A DNA stretch of 53,086 nt from Xinfangfangia pollutisoli (GTDB lineage Bacteria; Pseudomonadota; Alphaproteobacteria; Rhodobacterales; Rhodobacteraceae). Each line of letters begins with the position of its first letter. Position 1 is the first letter of the stretch. The stretch spans positions 1-53,086 of the forward strand of contig NZ_JAICBZ010000017.1 of assembly GCF_020179405.1 (NCBI RefSeq), in the 5' to 3' direction. Made by a program: the position numbers and the translations under genes. Shown piece after piece: positions 35,015 to 43,887 of this stretch. The notes below the pieces were generated by a model. The model did not search any database. It was given only the letters and a program-made list of their open reading frames with translations, and was not told the DNA's origin.

Positions 35015-35875
35015 TCAGTTCGTCACATTGGCGTCGAGCGCCGCAAGGCTGCGCGAGGCGGCTTCGAAATATTGCGGATGGGTGTCGATCGCCTGCTGCA
35101 ACAGGCCCTTGCCGACCGAGATATCGCCGTTCTTGATCGCGGCCAGCGCCATCGTATACAGCAGCTCGGCCCGTTCGGTCTGGGTCATCTGCACCACCGG
35201 AAGATCGTATTTGCGCTGTGCGGCGCGGGCGAGGACCAGGTTGTTCTTCGCGGTGAACATCGAGGCCTCATAGGTCAGCGCCTCGGTGAACAGCTTTTCG
35301 GCGCCGGCATAATCCTTGCGCGTCAGCTTGGAATAACCCCAGTTGTTCAGCACGTTGGCGGGTTTCGTCGTCAGGCCTGCCGCGATTTCATAGAAGCTGT
35401 CGGCCTTCTTCCAGTTGCGGTCGGCATCGGCGACCATGGCTTCCAGACGGTAGCGGTCATAGGTTTCATGGGTCGGCGGCACGGTGTTCAGCGTGGCCTT
35501 GGCCTTGTCCCACAGATTGGCGCGGATCTGCGCTTCGGCCAGCATGACCTTGTCGTCATTCGTGCCTTCGGGGCTTGCGACAATCTCTTGCCAGATGGCC
35601 GCGGCCTCGGTCGGCTTGTTGGCGCGCACCAGAGATTTCGCCAGGCCGCGCTTCAGGTCAATGCGGCCCGGATCCTTCTGCAGCGCGCCCTGGAAATAGC
35701 GAACCGCCTCGTTCGGGTCGCCCACGGTCAGCATGATGTCGTTGAGATTGCTTTCGTCGATGACGTTCACGTCCTTGACGGCCCGCTGCACCTGGGCATC
35801 GCTCATCGGCTTGTTGCAGGCGGTCAAAAGGGCCGTGCCCGACAGGCACAGCGCGATCATCACAGGGTGGCGCAT
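35015..35875 (-). CDS. Tetratricopeptide-repeat lipoprotein (TadD-like)
   Basis: This 286-residue protein has a lipoprotein signal (GTALLTACNK, lipobox LTAC) and several TPR-like helical repeats (ALQKDPGRIDLKRGLAKSLV and following). In Tad systems, TadD is a TPR lipoprotein of the outer membrane that helps secretin assembly. Two TPR lipoproteins occur in tandem here; which is TadD proper cannot be decided. It is co-directional with the pilus genes. Confidence 0.82.
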   Translation of the reverse strand: MRHPVMIALCLSGTALLTACNKPMSDAQVQRAVKDVNVIDESNLNDIMLTVGDPNEAVRYFQGALQKDPGRIDLKRGLAKSLVRANKPTEAAAIWQEIVASPEGTNDDKVMLAEAQIRANLWDKAKATLNTVPPTHETYDRYRLEAMVADADRNWKKADSFYEIAAGLTTKPANVLNNWGYSKLTRKDYAGAEKLFTEALTYEASMFTAKNNLVLARAAQRKYDLPVVQMTQTERAELLYTMALAAIKNGDISVGKGLLQQAIDTHPQYFEAASRSLAALDANVTN

Positions 35876-35988
35876 TTTTGCGTCCTTTTGCTTGACTGCT
35901 CGTCGTCTTGGTCCGGCGGGGCCGGGTCGTTGCCTTTTGCGTCGGTCTTCCGAACGTCTTCCTGCCGTCTTGCCGGATCCGCCTGCGC

Positions 35989-36549
35989 CTAAAGTTCGGT
36001 CAGCAGGACGTAGCGGCCCTTTTCCCTGCGGACGAGCTGGAATTCGCCCTGGTCTTCGGTTTCATCATAGACGGGCGCCTCGGTCCGGGCGATAGCGCGC
36101 TTCAGATTTTCGCGGATCGAGTCCGATTGGCCACTGTCCAGCGCATAGGCCTGCTGGAACACCACCCGCGCCTCGCCGATCTTGCCCTGTTCCATCAGCA
36201 CGCAGCCCAGATTGTTCAGCGCGGGCACGAAATTCGGTTCGATCTCAAGCGCGCGGCGCAGGATCTTCTCGGCCTGGCCCAGCCGGCCCAGGGCCAGATT
36301 GGCCGAGCCGATGGCCGACAGCGTATCGGTGGAAATCCCATCTTCCGCCGCGGCGCGCAGATAGGCCTTCAGGGCCAGTTCCGGCTCGTTCGCGGCCATC
36401 AGCCGGTGGCCGACGATCAGCCCATCCACCGCCGCGCCGCGCGGATCGACGCCATAGGGCGTGTTGCGCGAAACGGCCGAGCCGCCCATGTTTCCACAGG
36501 CGGCCAGAAAGATCGCGGCGATCAGCGGCGTTGCGCCTGTTTTCGTCAC
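35989..36549 (-). CDS. Tetratricopeptide-repeat lipoprotein, second TadD-like copy
   Basis: This 186-residue protein has a lipobox (IFLAACGN) and about three TPR motifs (ALKAYLRAAAEDGIS, LGRLGQAEKILRRALEIEPN, LMEQGKIGEARVVFQQAYAL). It is shorter than the neighbouring TPR protein. It lies 7 bases after tadC and 113 bases before the other TPR gene; the gap holds no feature. Probably an assembly factor of the Flp pilus secretin. Confidence 0.82.
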   Translation of the reverse strand: MTKTGATPLIAAIFLAACGNMGGSAVSRNTPYGVDPRGAAVDGLIVGHRLMAANEPELALKAYLRAAAEDGISTDTLSAIGSANLALGRLGQAEKILRRALEIEPNFVPALNNLGCVLMEQGKIGEARVVFQQAYALDSGQSDSIRENLKRAIARTEAPVYDETEDQGEFQLVRREKGRYVLLTEL

Positions 36550-36556
36550 ACTGCCC

Positions 36557-37534
36557 TCACGGACCGCTGCTGGCCATGCTCGCCATCATCGTGGCGATCC
36601 CATAGACGGACGGACCGATAAGGATGATCAAGAGCGGCGGAACGGTGAAGAGCATTGTGCCAAGGGTCAGCTTGGTCGGCAAGAGATTTGCCTTCTCTTC
36701 GGCCCGCATCACCCGCTTGTCGCGCATGTCGGCGGAATAGACCCGCAGCGCCTCGGCGATCGAGGTGCCGAAGGTGGCCGATTGCACCAGCGTGGTCACG
36801 AACGAGGCCACATCGGGCACACCCACCCGGTCGGACATGTCCTTCAGCACCTGGACGCGTTCCTTGCCGGCCTTCACCTCATGCGCGACCATTTCGAATT
36901 CGTCGGCCAGGGCAGGGTAGCCCGCACGGCTTTCATTGGCGACGCGGATGATCGACTGGTCCAGCGACTGGCCGGCCTCGACACAGACCAGCATCATGTC
37001 CAGCGCATCGGGGAAACCTTCGATGATCTCGGTCTGGCGTTTGTTCACCCGCTTGTCGACCCAGTATTGCGGCAGGTAATAGCCCGCGGCGCCGGGCAGC
37101 AGCATGTAGATCATCATCGTCTGGGTCGAGACTTCGGCCGTGGCCGATTCCAGCAGCGCGTAAAGCAGCCCCAGCACCAGCCCGCCCAGACCCAGCGCCA
37201 TTTTCGAGGCGTGGTAGATATGCACCGCGCCCTTGCCCGGATAGCCCGCGCGCAGCAGCTTCAGCCGGATCGACGACAGTTCCTCGGCCTTTTGCGGCTC
37301 AAGATACTGGGCGTATTTCTCAAGCTTTTCGGCCTGGCCGCCGCGGCGCAGCTTCTTGTCGGCGCCGCCCTTGGGCCGCGCCTCTTCCTTCAGCTCGGCG
37401 AAACGGTCGCGCTCTTTCTTCAGCATCGAGGGCAGGGCGATCAGGATCAGCAGCAGGCCCAACAGGCCCACGGCGATCAGCGGGCCCAGAACGCCCATCT
37501 TCTCGGTCAGGAATGCATTGAGGGAAGCGAACAT
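36557..37534 (-). CDS. tadC: Tad pilus inner-membrane platform protein TadC
   Basis: This 325-residue protein contains a type II secretion F (GspF) domain (about residues 165-290; DALDMMLVCVEAGQSLDQSI, TLVQSATFGTSIAEALRVYS) and membrane helices at the N-terminus (GLLGLLLILIALPSML) and the middle and C-terminus. TadB and TadC form the inner-membrane platform on which the TadA ATPase works. It starts 9 bases after tadB. Confidence 0.92.
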   Translation of the reverse strand: MFASLNAFLTEKMGVLGPLIAVGLLGLLLILIALPSMLKKERDRFAELKEEARPKGGADKKLRRGGQAEKLEKYAQYLEPQKAEELSSIRLKLLRAGYPGKGAVHIYHASKMALGLGGLVLGLLYALLESATAEVSTQTMMIYMLLPGAAGYYLPQYWVDKRVNKRQTEIIEGFPDALDMMLVCVEAGQSLDQSIIRVANESRAGYPALADEFEMVAHEVKAGKERVQVLKDMSDRVGVPDVASFVTTLVQSATFGTSIAEALRVYSADMRDKRVMRAEEKANLLPTKLTLGTMLFTVPPLLIILIGPSVYGIATMMASMASSGP

Positions 37535-37543
37535 GACCGGACC

Positions 37544-38512
37544 CTAAACCTTGATGTTGACCATGATCTTCATGAAGATCACGTTGACGACCAGGAACCC
37601 GAAAACGACCAGCGCCGCGGGAATGAAGACGGCGGTCTGCTTGACCCCGTCATAATAGGTCGGCTGGATCACGTTGATCATGATCAGCGCCAGGACCGGG
37701 AAGGCCGACAGGAACATGCCCGACCATTTCGCCTCGGCGGTGATGGCGCGGACGCGGCGGAACAGTTTGAACCGGGCGCGGATCACCTTGGCCAGACCTT
37801 CCAGGATCTCGGCCAGATTGCCGCCCGATTGCTGCTGGATCGCCACGGCCACGGCCAGGAAGCGCAGATCCTGGCTGTCCATCCGCTCGGCAAAGGCCTT
37901 CAGCGCTTCCGACACGTCGCGGCCATAGGCGGCCTCGTCGGCGATCACGCCGAATTCGGTGCCCAAGGGATCGGGCACTTCCTTGGCCACGATGCCGATG
38001 GCCGAGGAAAACGGATGGCCCACGCGCAGCGAGCGCACCATCAGCTCGACCGCGTCGGGCAGCTGTTCTTCCAGAAGCGACATGCGCTTCTTGGCCTTGT
38101 TGTTGACCCAGACATAGACCCCGCCCACGCCCATGGCCACGGCGACCACGGCGCGCACGCCCAGTTCGGCGCTGGTGGCGATGGTCAGCCCCAGAAAGGC
38201 AAAGGCCGCCAGCCCCGCCATGATCCCCAGCAGCGCCTGGGGCGAGAAGGCGATATTCGCCCGCTGCGCCTTCTTGGCCAGGATCGAATACAGCGGGATC
38301 GACCGCGCTTTCATATGCTGGTTCATCTCCTTGCGGAGCTGGTCCAGCACCTGTTCGCGGCTGCCGCTTTTCTCCATCAGCGTCAGCCGGCGCGAGATGC
38401 GGTTGTTCAGGCTGATCGACTTGCCGAAGACCGTCAGATACAGGCCCTCGACCAGCACGACGACGGCGACGAAGATCAGGATATAGATCAGAGGGGCTGC
38501 CGAGATTTGCAT
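37544..38512 (-). CDS. tadB: Tad pilus inner-membrane platform protein TadB
   Basis: This 322-residue GspF-domain protein has an N-terminal helix (AAPLIYILIFVAVVVLV), two mid-protein helices, and the F domain with QLPDAVELMVRSLRVGHPFSS and VAIQQQSGGNLAEILEGLA. The ATG at 38512 is preferred; a longer in-frame start would overlap the end of tadA and lacks conservation. Eleven bases separate it from tadA. It partners TadC. Confidence 0.92.
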   Translation of the reverse strand: MQISAAPLIYILIFVAVVVLVEGLYLTVFGKSISLNNRISRRLTLMEKSGSREQVLDQLRKEMNQHMKARSIPLYSILAKKAQRANIAFSPQALLGIMAGLAAFAFLGLTIATSAELGVRAVVAVAMGVGGVYVWVNNKAKKRMSLLEEQLPDAVELMVRSLRVGHPFSSAIGIVAKEVPDPLGTEFGVIADEAAYGRDVSEALKAFAERMDSQDLRFLAVAVAIQQQSGGNLAEILEGLAKVIRARFKLFRRVRAITAEAKWSGMFLSAFPVLALIMINVIQPTYYDGVKQTAVFIPAALVVFGFLVVNVIFMKIMVNIKV

Positions 38513-38523
38513 GAGAGGGCGCC

Positions 38524-39981
38524 TTAGACGATGGGTTCGTAGATCGAGGGCGGCAGGTCGAAGCCCCATTGCCGGAAGCGCTCGGAATAGGCCGAACGGA
38601 TGCCGGTCGCGTTGAAGCGGCCGATGATCTTGCCCGAAGGTTCGATCCCCAGCCGTTCGTAGCGGAAGATTTCCTGCATCGAGATGACCTCGCCTTCCAT
38701 GCCGGTGATCTCGGTGATCGACACCATCCGGCGCGAGCCGTCCTGCAGGCGGCTGGCCTGGACGATCAGGTTGACGGCGCTGGCGATCTGGCTGCGCACG
38801 GCCTTCAGCGGCATCTCGATGCCGGCCATGGCGACCATGTTTTCCAGCCGCGAAATGCCGTCGCGCGGGTTGTTGGCGTGGATCGTGGTCATCGAGCCGT
38901 CATGGCCGGTGTTCATCGCCTGCAGCATGTCGATGACTTCCTCGCCGCGGGTTTCGCCGACGATGATCCGGTCGGGGCGCATCCGCAGCGCGTTGCGCAG
39001 GCAGTCGCGCTGGCTGACCGCGCCCTTGCCTTCGACGTTGGCGGGGCGGCTTTCCATCCGGCCGACATGGACCTGTTGCAGCTGCAATTCGGCCGTGTCT
39101 TCGATCGTCAGCACGCGTTCATGATTGTCGATGAAGGAAGACAGCGCGTTCAGCGTGGTGGTCTTCCCCGAACCCGTCCCGCCCGAGACGATGATGTTCA
39201 GCCGGGTCGAGACGGCGGCTTGCAGATAGGCGGCCATTTCCTCGGTGAAGGCGCCGAATTTCACCAGATCCGAGATCTTCAGCTTTTCCTTCTTGAATTT
39301 CCGGATCGAGACCAGCGAGCCATCCACCGCCACCGGCGGAACCATGCAGTTGAAACGCGAGCCGTCGGCCAGGCGCGCGTCGCAATAGGGGTTCGATTCA
39401 TCGACCCGCCGGCCCACGGCCGAGACGATCTTGTCGATGATCCGCATCAGATGGCGTTCGTCGCGGAAGGTGATGTCCGACAGTTCCAGCTTGCCCGCCC
39501 GTTCGACAAAGACGCGGAAGGGGCCGTTCACCAGAATGTCGTTGACGGTTTCATCCTTCAGCAAGGGCTCCAGAGGGCCCAGACCCATGACCTCGTCATA
39601 CAGTTCCTGCACCAGGGTCGCGCGGTCATCCTTGTTCAGCGCGACCGACATCTCGTCCAGCGCCTCGCCCGCCAGGGCCGAGATTTCCGCTTTCAGATTG
39701 GCTTCCGAGGCATGTTCCAGCGCGGCAAGATTCAGCGTTTCCAGCAGCCGCTTGTGAATTTCAAGCTTCAGCTCCATCAGCCGGTTCTTGCGCTTGGCCT
39801 CCTTGTCGGCGGCCACGGCTTCGGCCGGGCTGCGGCCGGGTTGCGCCGGGCTGATCGGCCGGGCGGCGCTGGCCGGCTTTGGCGCCACGGCAACGGCAGC
39901 AGCGCCCGCGGCGGCGGCCGGGGCGGCGGGGCGGGCGGTCAGGCTGGTGGCGCCCGGCTCTTTCTTGAAACGGCTGAACAC
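38524..39981 (-). CDS. cpaF: Tad pilus assembly ATPase CpaF/TadA
   Basis: This 485-residue secretion ATPase powers Flp pilus assembly. The N-terminal 60 residues are a low-complexity Ala/Pro linker, then a helical domain, then the hexameric ATPase core with Walker A VSGGTGSGKTTT (about residue 265-276), Asp box and Walker B-like LRMRPDRIIVGE, and the His box in TGHDGSMTTIHANN. It is cytosolic and acts on the TadB/TadC platform. Confidence 0.96.
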   Translation of the reverse strand: MFSRFKKEPGATSLTARPAAPAAAAGAAAVAVAPKPASAARPISPAQPGRSPAEAVAADKEAKRKNRLMELKLEIHKRLLETLNLAALEHASEANLKAEISALAGEALDEMSVALNKDDRATLVQELYDEVMGLGPLEPLLKDETVNDILVNGPFRVFVERAGKLELSDITFRDERHLMRIIDKIVSAVGRRVDESNPYCDARLADGSRFNCMVPPVAVDGSLVSIRKFKKEKLKISDLVKFGAFTEEMAAYLQAAVSTRLNIIVSGGTGSGKTTTLNALSSFIDNHERVLTIEDTAELQLQQVHVGRMESRPANVEGKGAVSQRDCLRNALRMRPDRIIVGETRGEEVIDMLQAMNTGHDGSMTTIHANNPRDGISRLENMVAMAGIEMPLKAVRSQIASAVNLIVQASRLQDGSRRMVSITEITGMEGEVISMQEIFRYERLGIEPSGKIIGRFNATGIRSAYSERFRQWGFDLPPSIYEPIV

Positions 39982-39997
39982 GATGATTACCCCGGAG

Positions 39998-41272
39998 TTA
40001 CGCCTTGCCGGCTTCGGCGGCCTTGTTCAGGTCGAAAAGCGATTTGGCGAGTTTCTGCAGTTCCTTGCGCAGCGGATTTTTCGCAGCGGAATCGGCCAGC
40101 GGCAGGCCGTGGTCATTGGCCTGGGTGACCTGCGCGCCGCCATCGGGCAGCTGCACCTCGATCGCGATATCCAGGCTTTCGGCCATGCGCTTGACGCGGG
40201 CCTTGGCCGACAGATCGGTAAAACGCGGGGCGCGGTTCAGCACATAGCGCAGCTTTTCGAAGGGCAGCGCCTCGGCCTTCAGCGCACGCAGGAAGCGCAG
40301 GATGTTCTGCGCCGAGCGCAGATCCAGCTCGGCCAGCGCGAAATAGACATGCGCCCGCGTCAGCACCGCCTCGGTCCATTGCACCACGGTCGAGGGCATG
40401 TCGATGATGACGAAATCGAAATTCGCCAGCATCATGTCGATCAGCCGGCCCAGATCCTCGCCCGAGATGATGTCGAGGGGCAGCATGTCGGCCGGGGCGG
40501 TGAAGACATACAGCTTTTCGTTGAAGGTCTGCATCGACTTCAGCAGGCTGCCGCTGTCCTGCGATCCGGGATCGGTCAGAACCTCGAAGATCGCCTCTTT
40601 GCGGGGCAGGTCCAGATAGGTCGCAATCGAGCCATACTGGAAATCCAGATCCATCAGGCAGACGCGCGGCGGATGGGCCTTGTCGACCGTCGCCAGTTCC
40701 CAGGCCAGATTGGCCGCGAAGGTCGAGGCGCCGGTGCCGCCGGCCATGCCATGCACCGGCAGAAGCACGCCCTGCCGGTCGCCCTTGGGCTTGAAGCTGG
40801 GGGCGGGCGCGGGGCTGGCATCCAGCGCCGAGGGCGTGGGCGGGGGCGGGGCCTGTTCGGGTTCGGGCGCGCGCAGACGCTCGATCACCTCATGCAGGGC
40901 GCCTTTCGGCAGCGGATAGGGCACGAAATCATCGGCGCCCAGCCGCATCAGCTGGTGCAGCGCCATCGGGCTGAGATCCGAGGCGACCAGGATCACCTTG
41001 ACCGCGTGCAGCTTGGCCGACCGGATCACCTCGGCGATGCGCGACAGATCGCCTTCGTCGGTGCCATCGACCGCGACGGCGATGAATTCCAGCGTTGCGG
41101 CATCGGGCTGGTCCAGGAAGACGGCAGCGTCATCGAAGCTCAGATCGCCCCAGGCCTCGCCCAGTTCGGCTTCCATGTCGTCGATCAGAATTTCGAAGTT
41201 CTGCACATCACGCGACACCGTGCACGCCAGGATGGGTGCCGGATCGGGTTGCAATGTCGCCACACTCGTCAT
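39998..41272 (-). CDS. cpaE: Pilus assembly protein CpaE/TadZ
   Basis: This 424-residue MinD/ParA-like protein localises the Tad machine to the cell pole in studied species. The N-terminal half is an atypical receiver-like domain (AEVIRSAKLHAVKVILVASD). The C-terminal half is a deviant Walker ATPase: GMAGGTGASTFAANLAWELA near residue 175, which lacks the usual signature lysines, followed by VCLMDLDFQYGS and VIIDMPS. A 344-base gap separates it from the OmpA-domain gene upstream, so it may have its own promoter. Confidence 0.9.
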   Translation of the reverse strand: MTSVATLQPDPAPILACTVSRDVQNFEILIDDMEAELGEAWGDLSFDDAAVFLDQPDAATLEFIAVAVDGTDEGDLSRIAEVIRSAKLHAVKVILVASDLSPMALHQLMRLGADDFVPYPLPKGALHEVIERLRAPEPEQAPPPPTPSALDASPAPAPSFKPKGDRQGVLLPVHGMAGGTGASTFAANLAWELATVDKAHPPRVCLMDLDFQYGSIATYLDLPRKEAIFEVLTDPGSQDSGSLLKSMQTFNEKLYVFTAPADMLPLDIISGEDLGRLIDMMLANFDFVIIDMPSTVVQWTEAVLTRAHVYFALAELDLRSAQNILRFLRALKAEALPFEKLRYVLNRAPRFTDLSAKARVKRMAESLDIAIEVQLPDGGAQVTQANDHGLPLADSAAKNPLRKELQKLAKSLFDLNKAAEAGKA

Positions 41273-41616
41273 CTGCCTTACGTCCTTTCAGGTACGGTGT
41301 CGCAAAGCATTGATCTGCCGCCGGATCGCGGCAGGAATCGGTCAAGCCCCAGACACCGGACGCCGGGCATTCTGCCCCGCGCAATCGTTCCCATTGCCGC
41401 TAAGGTGGGGGCGGATATTGGCGAGATTGGGGCTGAAACGGCGATAATCCATGATTTCTTGCAGGCGCGTTAACCTGGCCCCGCGATGGCCCGACCGGGC
41501 CCGACAATCTATGTGCAATTCAACCGGCCTGCCGCGGGGCCGGGGCGGGGCAGGGGGCAAAGCGCAAAAGGCCGGGCGCTGCGGCCCGGCCCGGGTTGGG
41601 TGACCTGCAGGCCGGC
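41273..41616. other. 344-base gap between the OmpA-domain gene and cpaE
   Basis: It holds a terminator for the upstream genes at 41566-41591 and should hold the cpaE promoter on the minus strand. No convincing -35/-10 pair, operator or reading frame was recognised in 41280-41560. The section is compositionally like the rest of the genome. Confidence 0.5.
41566..41591 (-). terminator. Terminator after the OmpA-domain gene
   Basis: On the minus strand GGCCGGGC (41584-41591), loop CGCAGC, GCCCGGCC (41570-41577), then TTTT. It splits the pilus locus into an upstream flp-to-ompA unit and a downstream cpaE-to-ATPase unit. Confidence 0.7.
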
Positions 41617-42276
41617 TTAGCCGCCGGGATTGGTCTGGGTGACGATCTTTTCGTTGGCGGGATGCGGGCGCTCGGCCAGATCCAGGTAATTGCGCCAGAC
41701 GATCTGGGCATATTTGCCGTTCAGCACCAGGGGGTTGTTCTTCACAAAGCCCGACACTTCGGTGACGGTGCGGCGGTTGCGCTCTTCCGGGGCCGAGGTC
41801 TGGATGATCGGGCGGGTCTTGCCATAGCTGACCACCGCTTCCAGCCGCGACCGCGAAATCCCCTGGGCGACCAGGAAATTCACCACGGCGCGGGCCCGGC
41901 GCAGGCCCAGATTGTAATTGTAGTCCTGGCTGCCGACCAGATCGGTATGGCCAAAGACCTTGAAGCGCACTTCGGGGAATTTCTTGATGAAATGCGCCTG
42001 TTTCAGCAGGATCTGCTGCGACTCGGCCGTCAGCACCGTGCTGTCGAAGGCGAAATTCACCGTATCGGGCACTTCGGCATTGAAGCGCTGCGCCAGCGCG
42101 ATGGTGTAATCCATCTCGCCCGACATCACCATCGTATTGCTCATGGTGGCATTGCCGAACTGGCCCTTGTCCACTTCGGCGCCCTGTTCGCGATCCCAGT
42201 TCGCGGCGGAATCGCCGCAGCCGATCAGGGCAAGAAGGGCGGTCGTCGCCAGAAGCCTTCCCAGTCCGCGCTGCAT
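41617..42276 (-). CDS. OmpA-domain lipoprotein of the Tad locus
   Basis: This 219-residue protein has a lipoprotein signal (LLALIGCGDS) and a C-terminal OmpA/MotB-like peptidoglycan-binding domain (VNFAFDSTVLTAESQQILLK, FKVFGHTDLVGSQDYNYNLG, LRRARAVVNFLV; about residues 75-175). It fills the position taken by CpaD/RcpB in other Tad loci and probably anchors the secretin complex to the cell wall. It starts 4 bases after the secretin gene. Confidence 0.85.
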   Translation of the reverse strand: MQRGLGRLLATTALLALIGCGDSAANWDREQGAEVDKGQFGNATMSNTMVMSGEMDYTIALAQRFNAEVPDTVNFAFDSTVLTAESQQILLKQAHFIKKFPEVRFKVFGHTDLVGSQDYNYNLGLRRARAVVNFLVAQGISRSRLEAVVSYGKTRPIIQTSAPEERNRRTVTEVSGFVKNNPLVLNGKYAQIVWRNYLDLAERPHPANEKIVTQTNPGG

Positions 42277-42280
42277 CGGC

Positions 42281-43681
42281 TTACTCCATCACATAGCCGT
42301 AGGGAGACGAGAAGTCCTGCCGGGCCACTTCGCCCGCGGCCCCCTTCTTGGGCGACCCCGCGACTTCGCCGTACAGGAACAGCTCTTTCTCGGTCGGAAT
42401 GCGGACCCGGTCGGTCGGCAACGCCAGCACATCGCCCGAAACCGGCGTCACCAGATGCGGGGTGACGATGATCACCAGTTCCGACTGCGCCCGCTGATAG
42501 GCCGACGAGCGGAACAGCGCGCCCAGGATCGGCACATCGCCCAGCCAGGGCACCTGGTTGTTCAGATTGTTGAAATCGTCCTGCAGCAGGCCCGCGATGG
42601 CAAAGCTTTCGCCGTCGCGCATCTCGACCGTGGTCGAGGTTTCCCGCCGCTTGAAGGCGTTCAGCGTCAGGCCCGCGCCGCTGCTGACCGTCACGGTTGT
42701 GTCGATCGAACTGACCGAGGCATTGATCGTCAGGTTGATGATATCGCTGTCCACCACCACCGGGGTGAAGTTCAGCTCGACCCCGAAGGGCTTGTATTCA
42801 ACGGTGATCACGCCGCTGTCCTGCGCGACCGGGATCGGATATTCGCCGCCGGCCAGGAACTTGGCCTCCTGCCCCGACAGGGCGGTCAGGTTCGGCTCGG
42901 CCAGGGTGCGCACCATGCCCTTGGATTCCAGCGCCTCAAGCAGCACCGCGAATTCCAGCGCGCCGGCCGAGAAACCCAGCCCGATCGCGCCGGTCGAGGT
43001 GGTCTGGATCGGGTTGCCGGCAAACAGGTTGTTCACGCCCGAGATGTTGCCGGTCGCGATGCCGCCGCCGACCGATCCGCTGTTGGAATTCACCCCCAGC
43101 GAGGCCGACAGGCTTTTCGAGACCGAGCGCTGCATCTCGGCGAAGCGGACCTTCAGCATCACCTGCTGCGTGCCGCCCACCACCATCAGGTTCGACACCC
43201 GGTCGGGCGCATAGCGGCTGGCCAGGTCAAGCGCGCGGTCCAGCTTGGCGGTCGAGCTGACCGTGCCCGACAGCACGATGCCGTCATTGGCGGTGCGCAC
43301 TTCGATATTCTCGCCGGGCAGGATCTGGCGCAGCCTTTCCTTGAACTCGGCAATGTCGGGCGTCACATGCACATCGACATTGGAAATCAGGCGGCCATCG
43401 GCGGACAGAAGCGTCAGCGTGGTGCGGCCGGGCGCCTTGCCCAGCACATAGATCGACTTGTCGGAAAGGGTCGAGATATCGGCGATGCCGGGGTTCGCGA
43501 TCGAAAGTTCGGCGAAGGGCACGTCGCTTTCGACGACCACGGCCCGGTTCATTGGAACGTTCAGCGCCTCGGAGGCCTGGCCCGTCATCACGCGCAGCAC
43601 TTCGGCGTGGGCCGGGGTCAGAGCGGTCGTCGCAAGCGCGACGCCGATCAGACCGGCCGCAATGCTTTTCATCATGCTCAT
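42281..43681 (-). CDS. cpaC: Tad pilus outer-membrane secretin CpaC/RcpA
   Basis: This 466-residue protein has a signal peptide (MSMMKSIAAGLIGVALATTA, cleavage near AHA-E), an N-terminal pilus/BON-like domain (about 30-190), and a C-terminal secretin domain with VRFAEMQRSVSKSLSASLG, VPWLGDVPILGALFRS and the final ELVIIVTPHLV. It forms the outer-membrane pore. The start at 43681 is preferred (AAAGGG upstream) over 43702. Alternating starts change only the signal peptide. Confidence 0.94.
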   Translation of the reverse strand: MSMMKSIAAGLIGVALATTALTPAHAEVLRVMTGQASEALNVPMNRAVVVESDVPFAELSIANPGIADISTLSDKSIYVLGKAPGRTTLTLLSADGRLISNVDVHVTPDIAEFKERLRQILPGENIEVRTANDGIVLSGTVSSTAKLDRALDLASRYAPDRVSNLMVVGGTQQVMLKVRFAEMQRSVSKSLSASLGVNSNSGSVGGGIATGNISGVNNLFAGNPIQTTSTGAIGLGFSAGALEFAVLLEALESKGMVRTLAEPNLTALSGQEAKFLAGGEYPIPVAQDSGVITVEYKPFGVELNFTPVVVDSDIINLTINASVSSIDTTVTVSSGAGLTLNAFKRRETSTTVEMRDGESFAIAGLLQDDFNNLNNQVPWLGDVPILGALFRSSAYQRAQSELVIIVTPHLVTPVSGDVLALPTDRVRIPTEKELFLYGEVAGSPKKGAAGEVARQDFSSPYGYVME

Positions 43682-43836
43682 GTGATCTGCCCTTTCGATC
43701 ACGCCTCGTTACGGGTCTTAGCGCCCATTCTTCCGCGCCCAGATTGCCGGATGCGCGGTTTTTTTGCAAGAATCAAACCCTTGGGGGCGGTTCCTGATGT
43801 GGATAACCTGCAACAGCCGCTAAAGGTGGTTTCAGC

Positions 43837-43875
43837 GAAATGGCGCGGCCCCAGATCAGGTAGCCGCGCCATTTC
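43837..43875 (-). terminator. Strong hairpin between cpaB and cpaC
   Basis: GAAATGGCGCGGC (43837-43849) and GCCGCGCCATTTC (43863-43875) form a 13-bp perfect stem just past the cpaB stop, inside the operon. With only a short T-run it may be a partial terminator or an mRNA-stabilising element setting the pilin-to-secretin ratio. Confidence 0.65.
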
Positions 43876-43887
43876 CTATGTCACAGA

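Noticed and set aside
36461-38527. 688-codon plus-strand frame opposite tadB/tadC
   Set aside because: It is a shadow frame rich in His, Gln and Arg with no recognisable domain.
41342-41560. Minus-strand 72-codon frame in the gap upstream of cpaE
   Set aside because: Arg/Pro/Ala-rich, no ribosome-binding site, and it would end before the cpaE start with no coupling; read as chance.
43751-43768. T-run (7 T) near the secretin start as a plus-strand terminator
   Set aside because: No stable stem precedes it and no plus-strand gene ends there.
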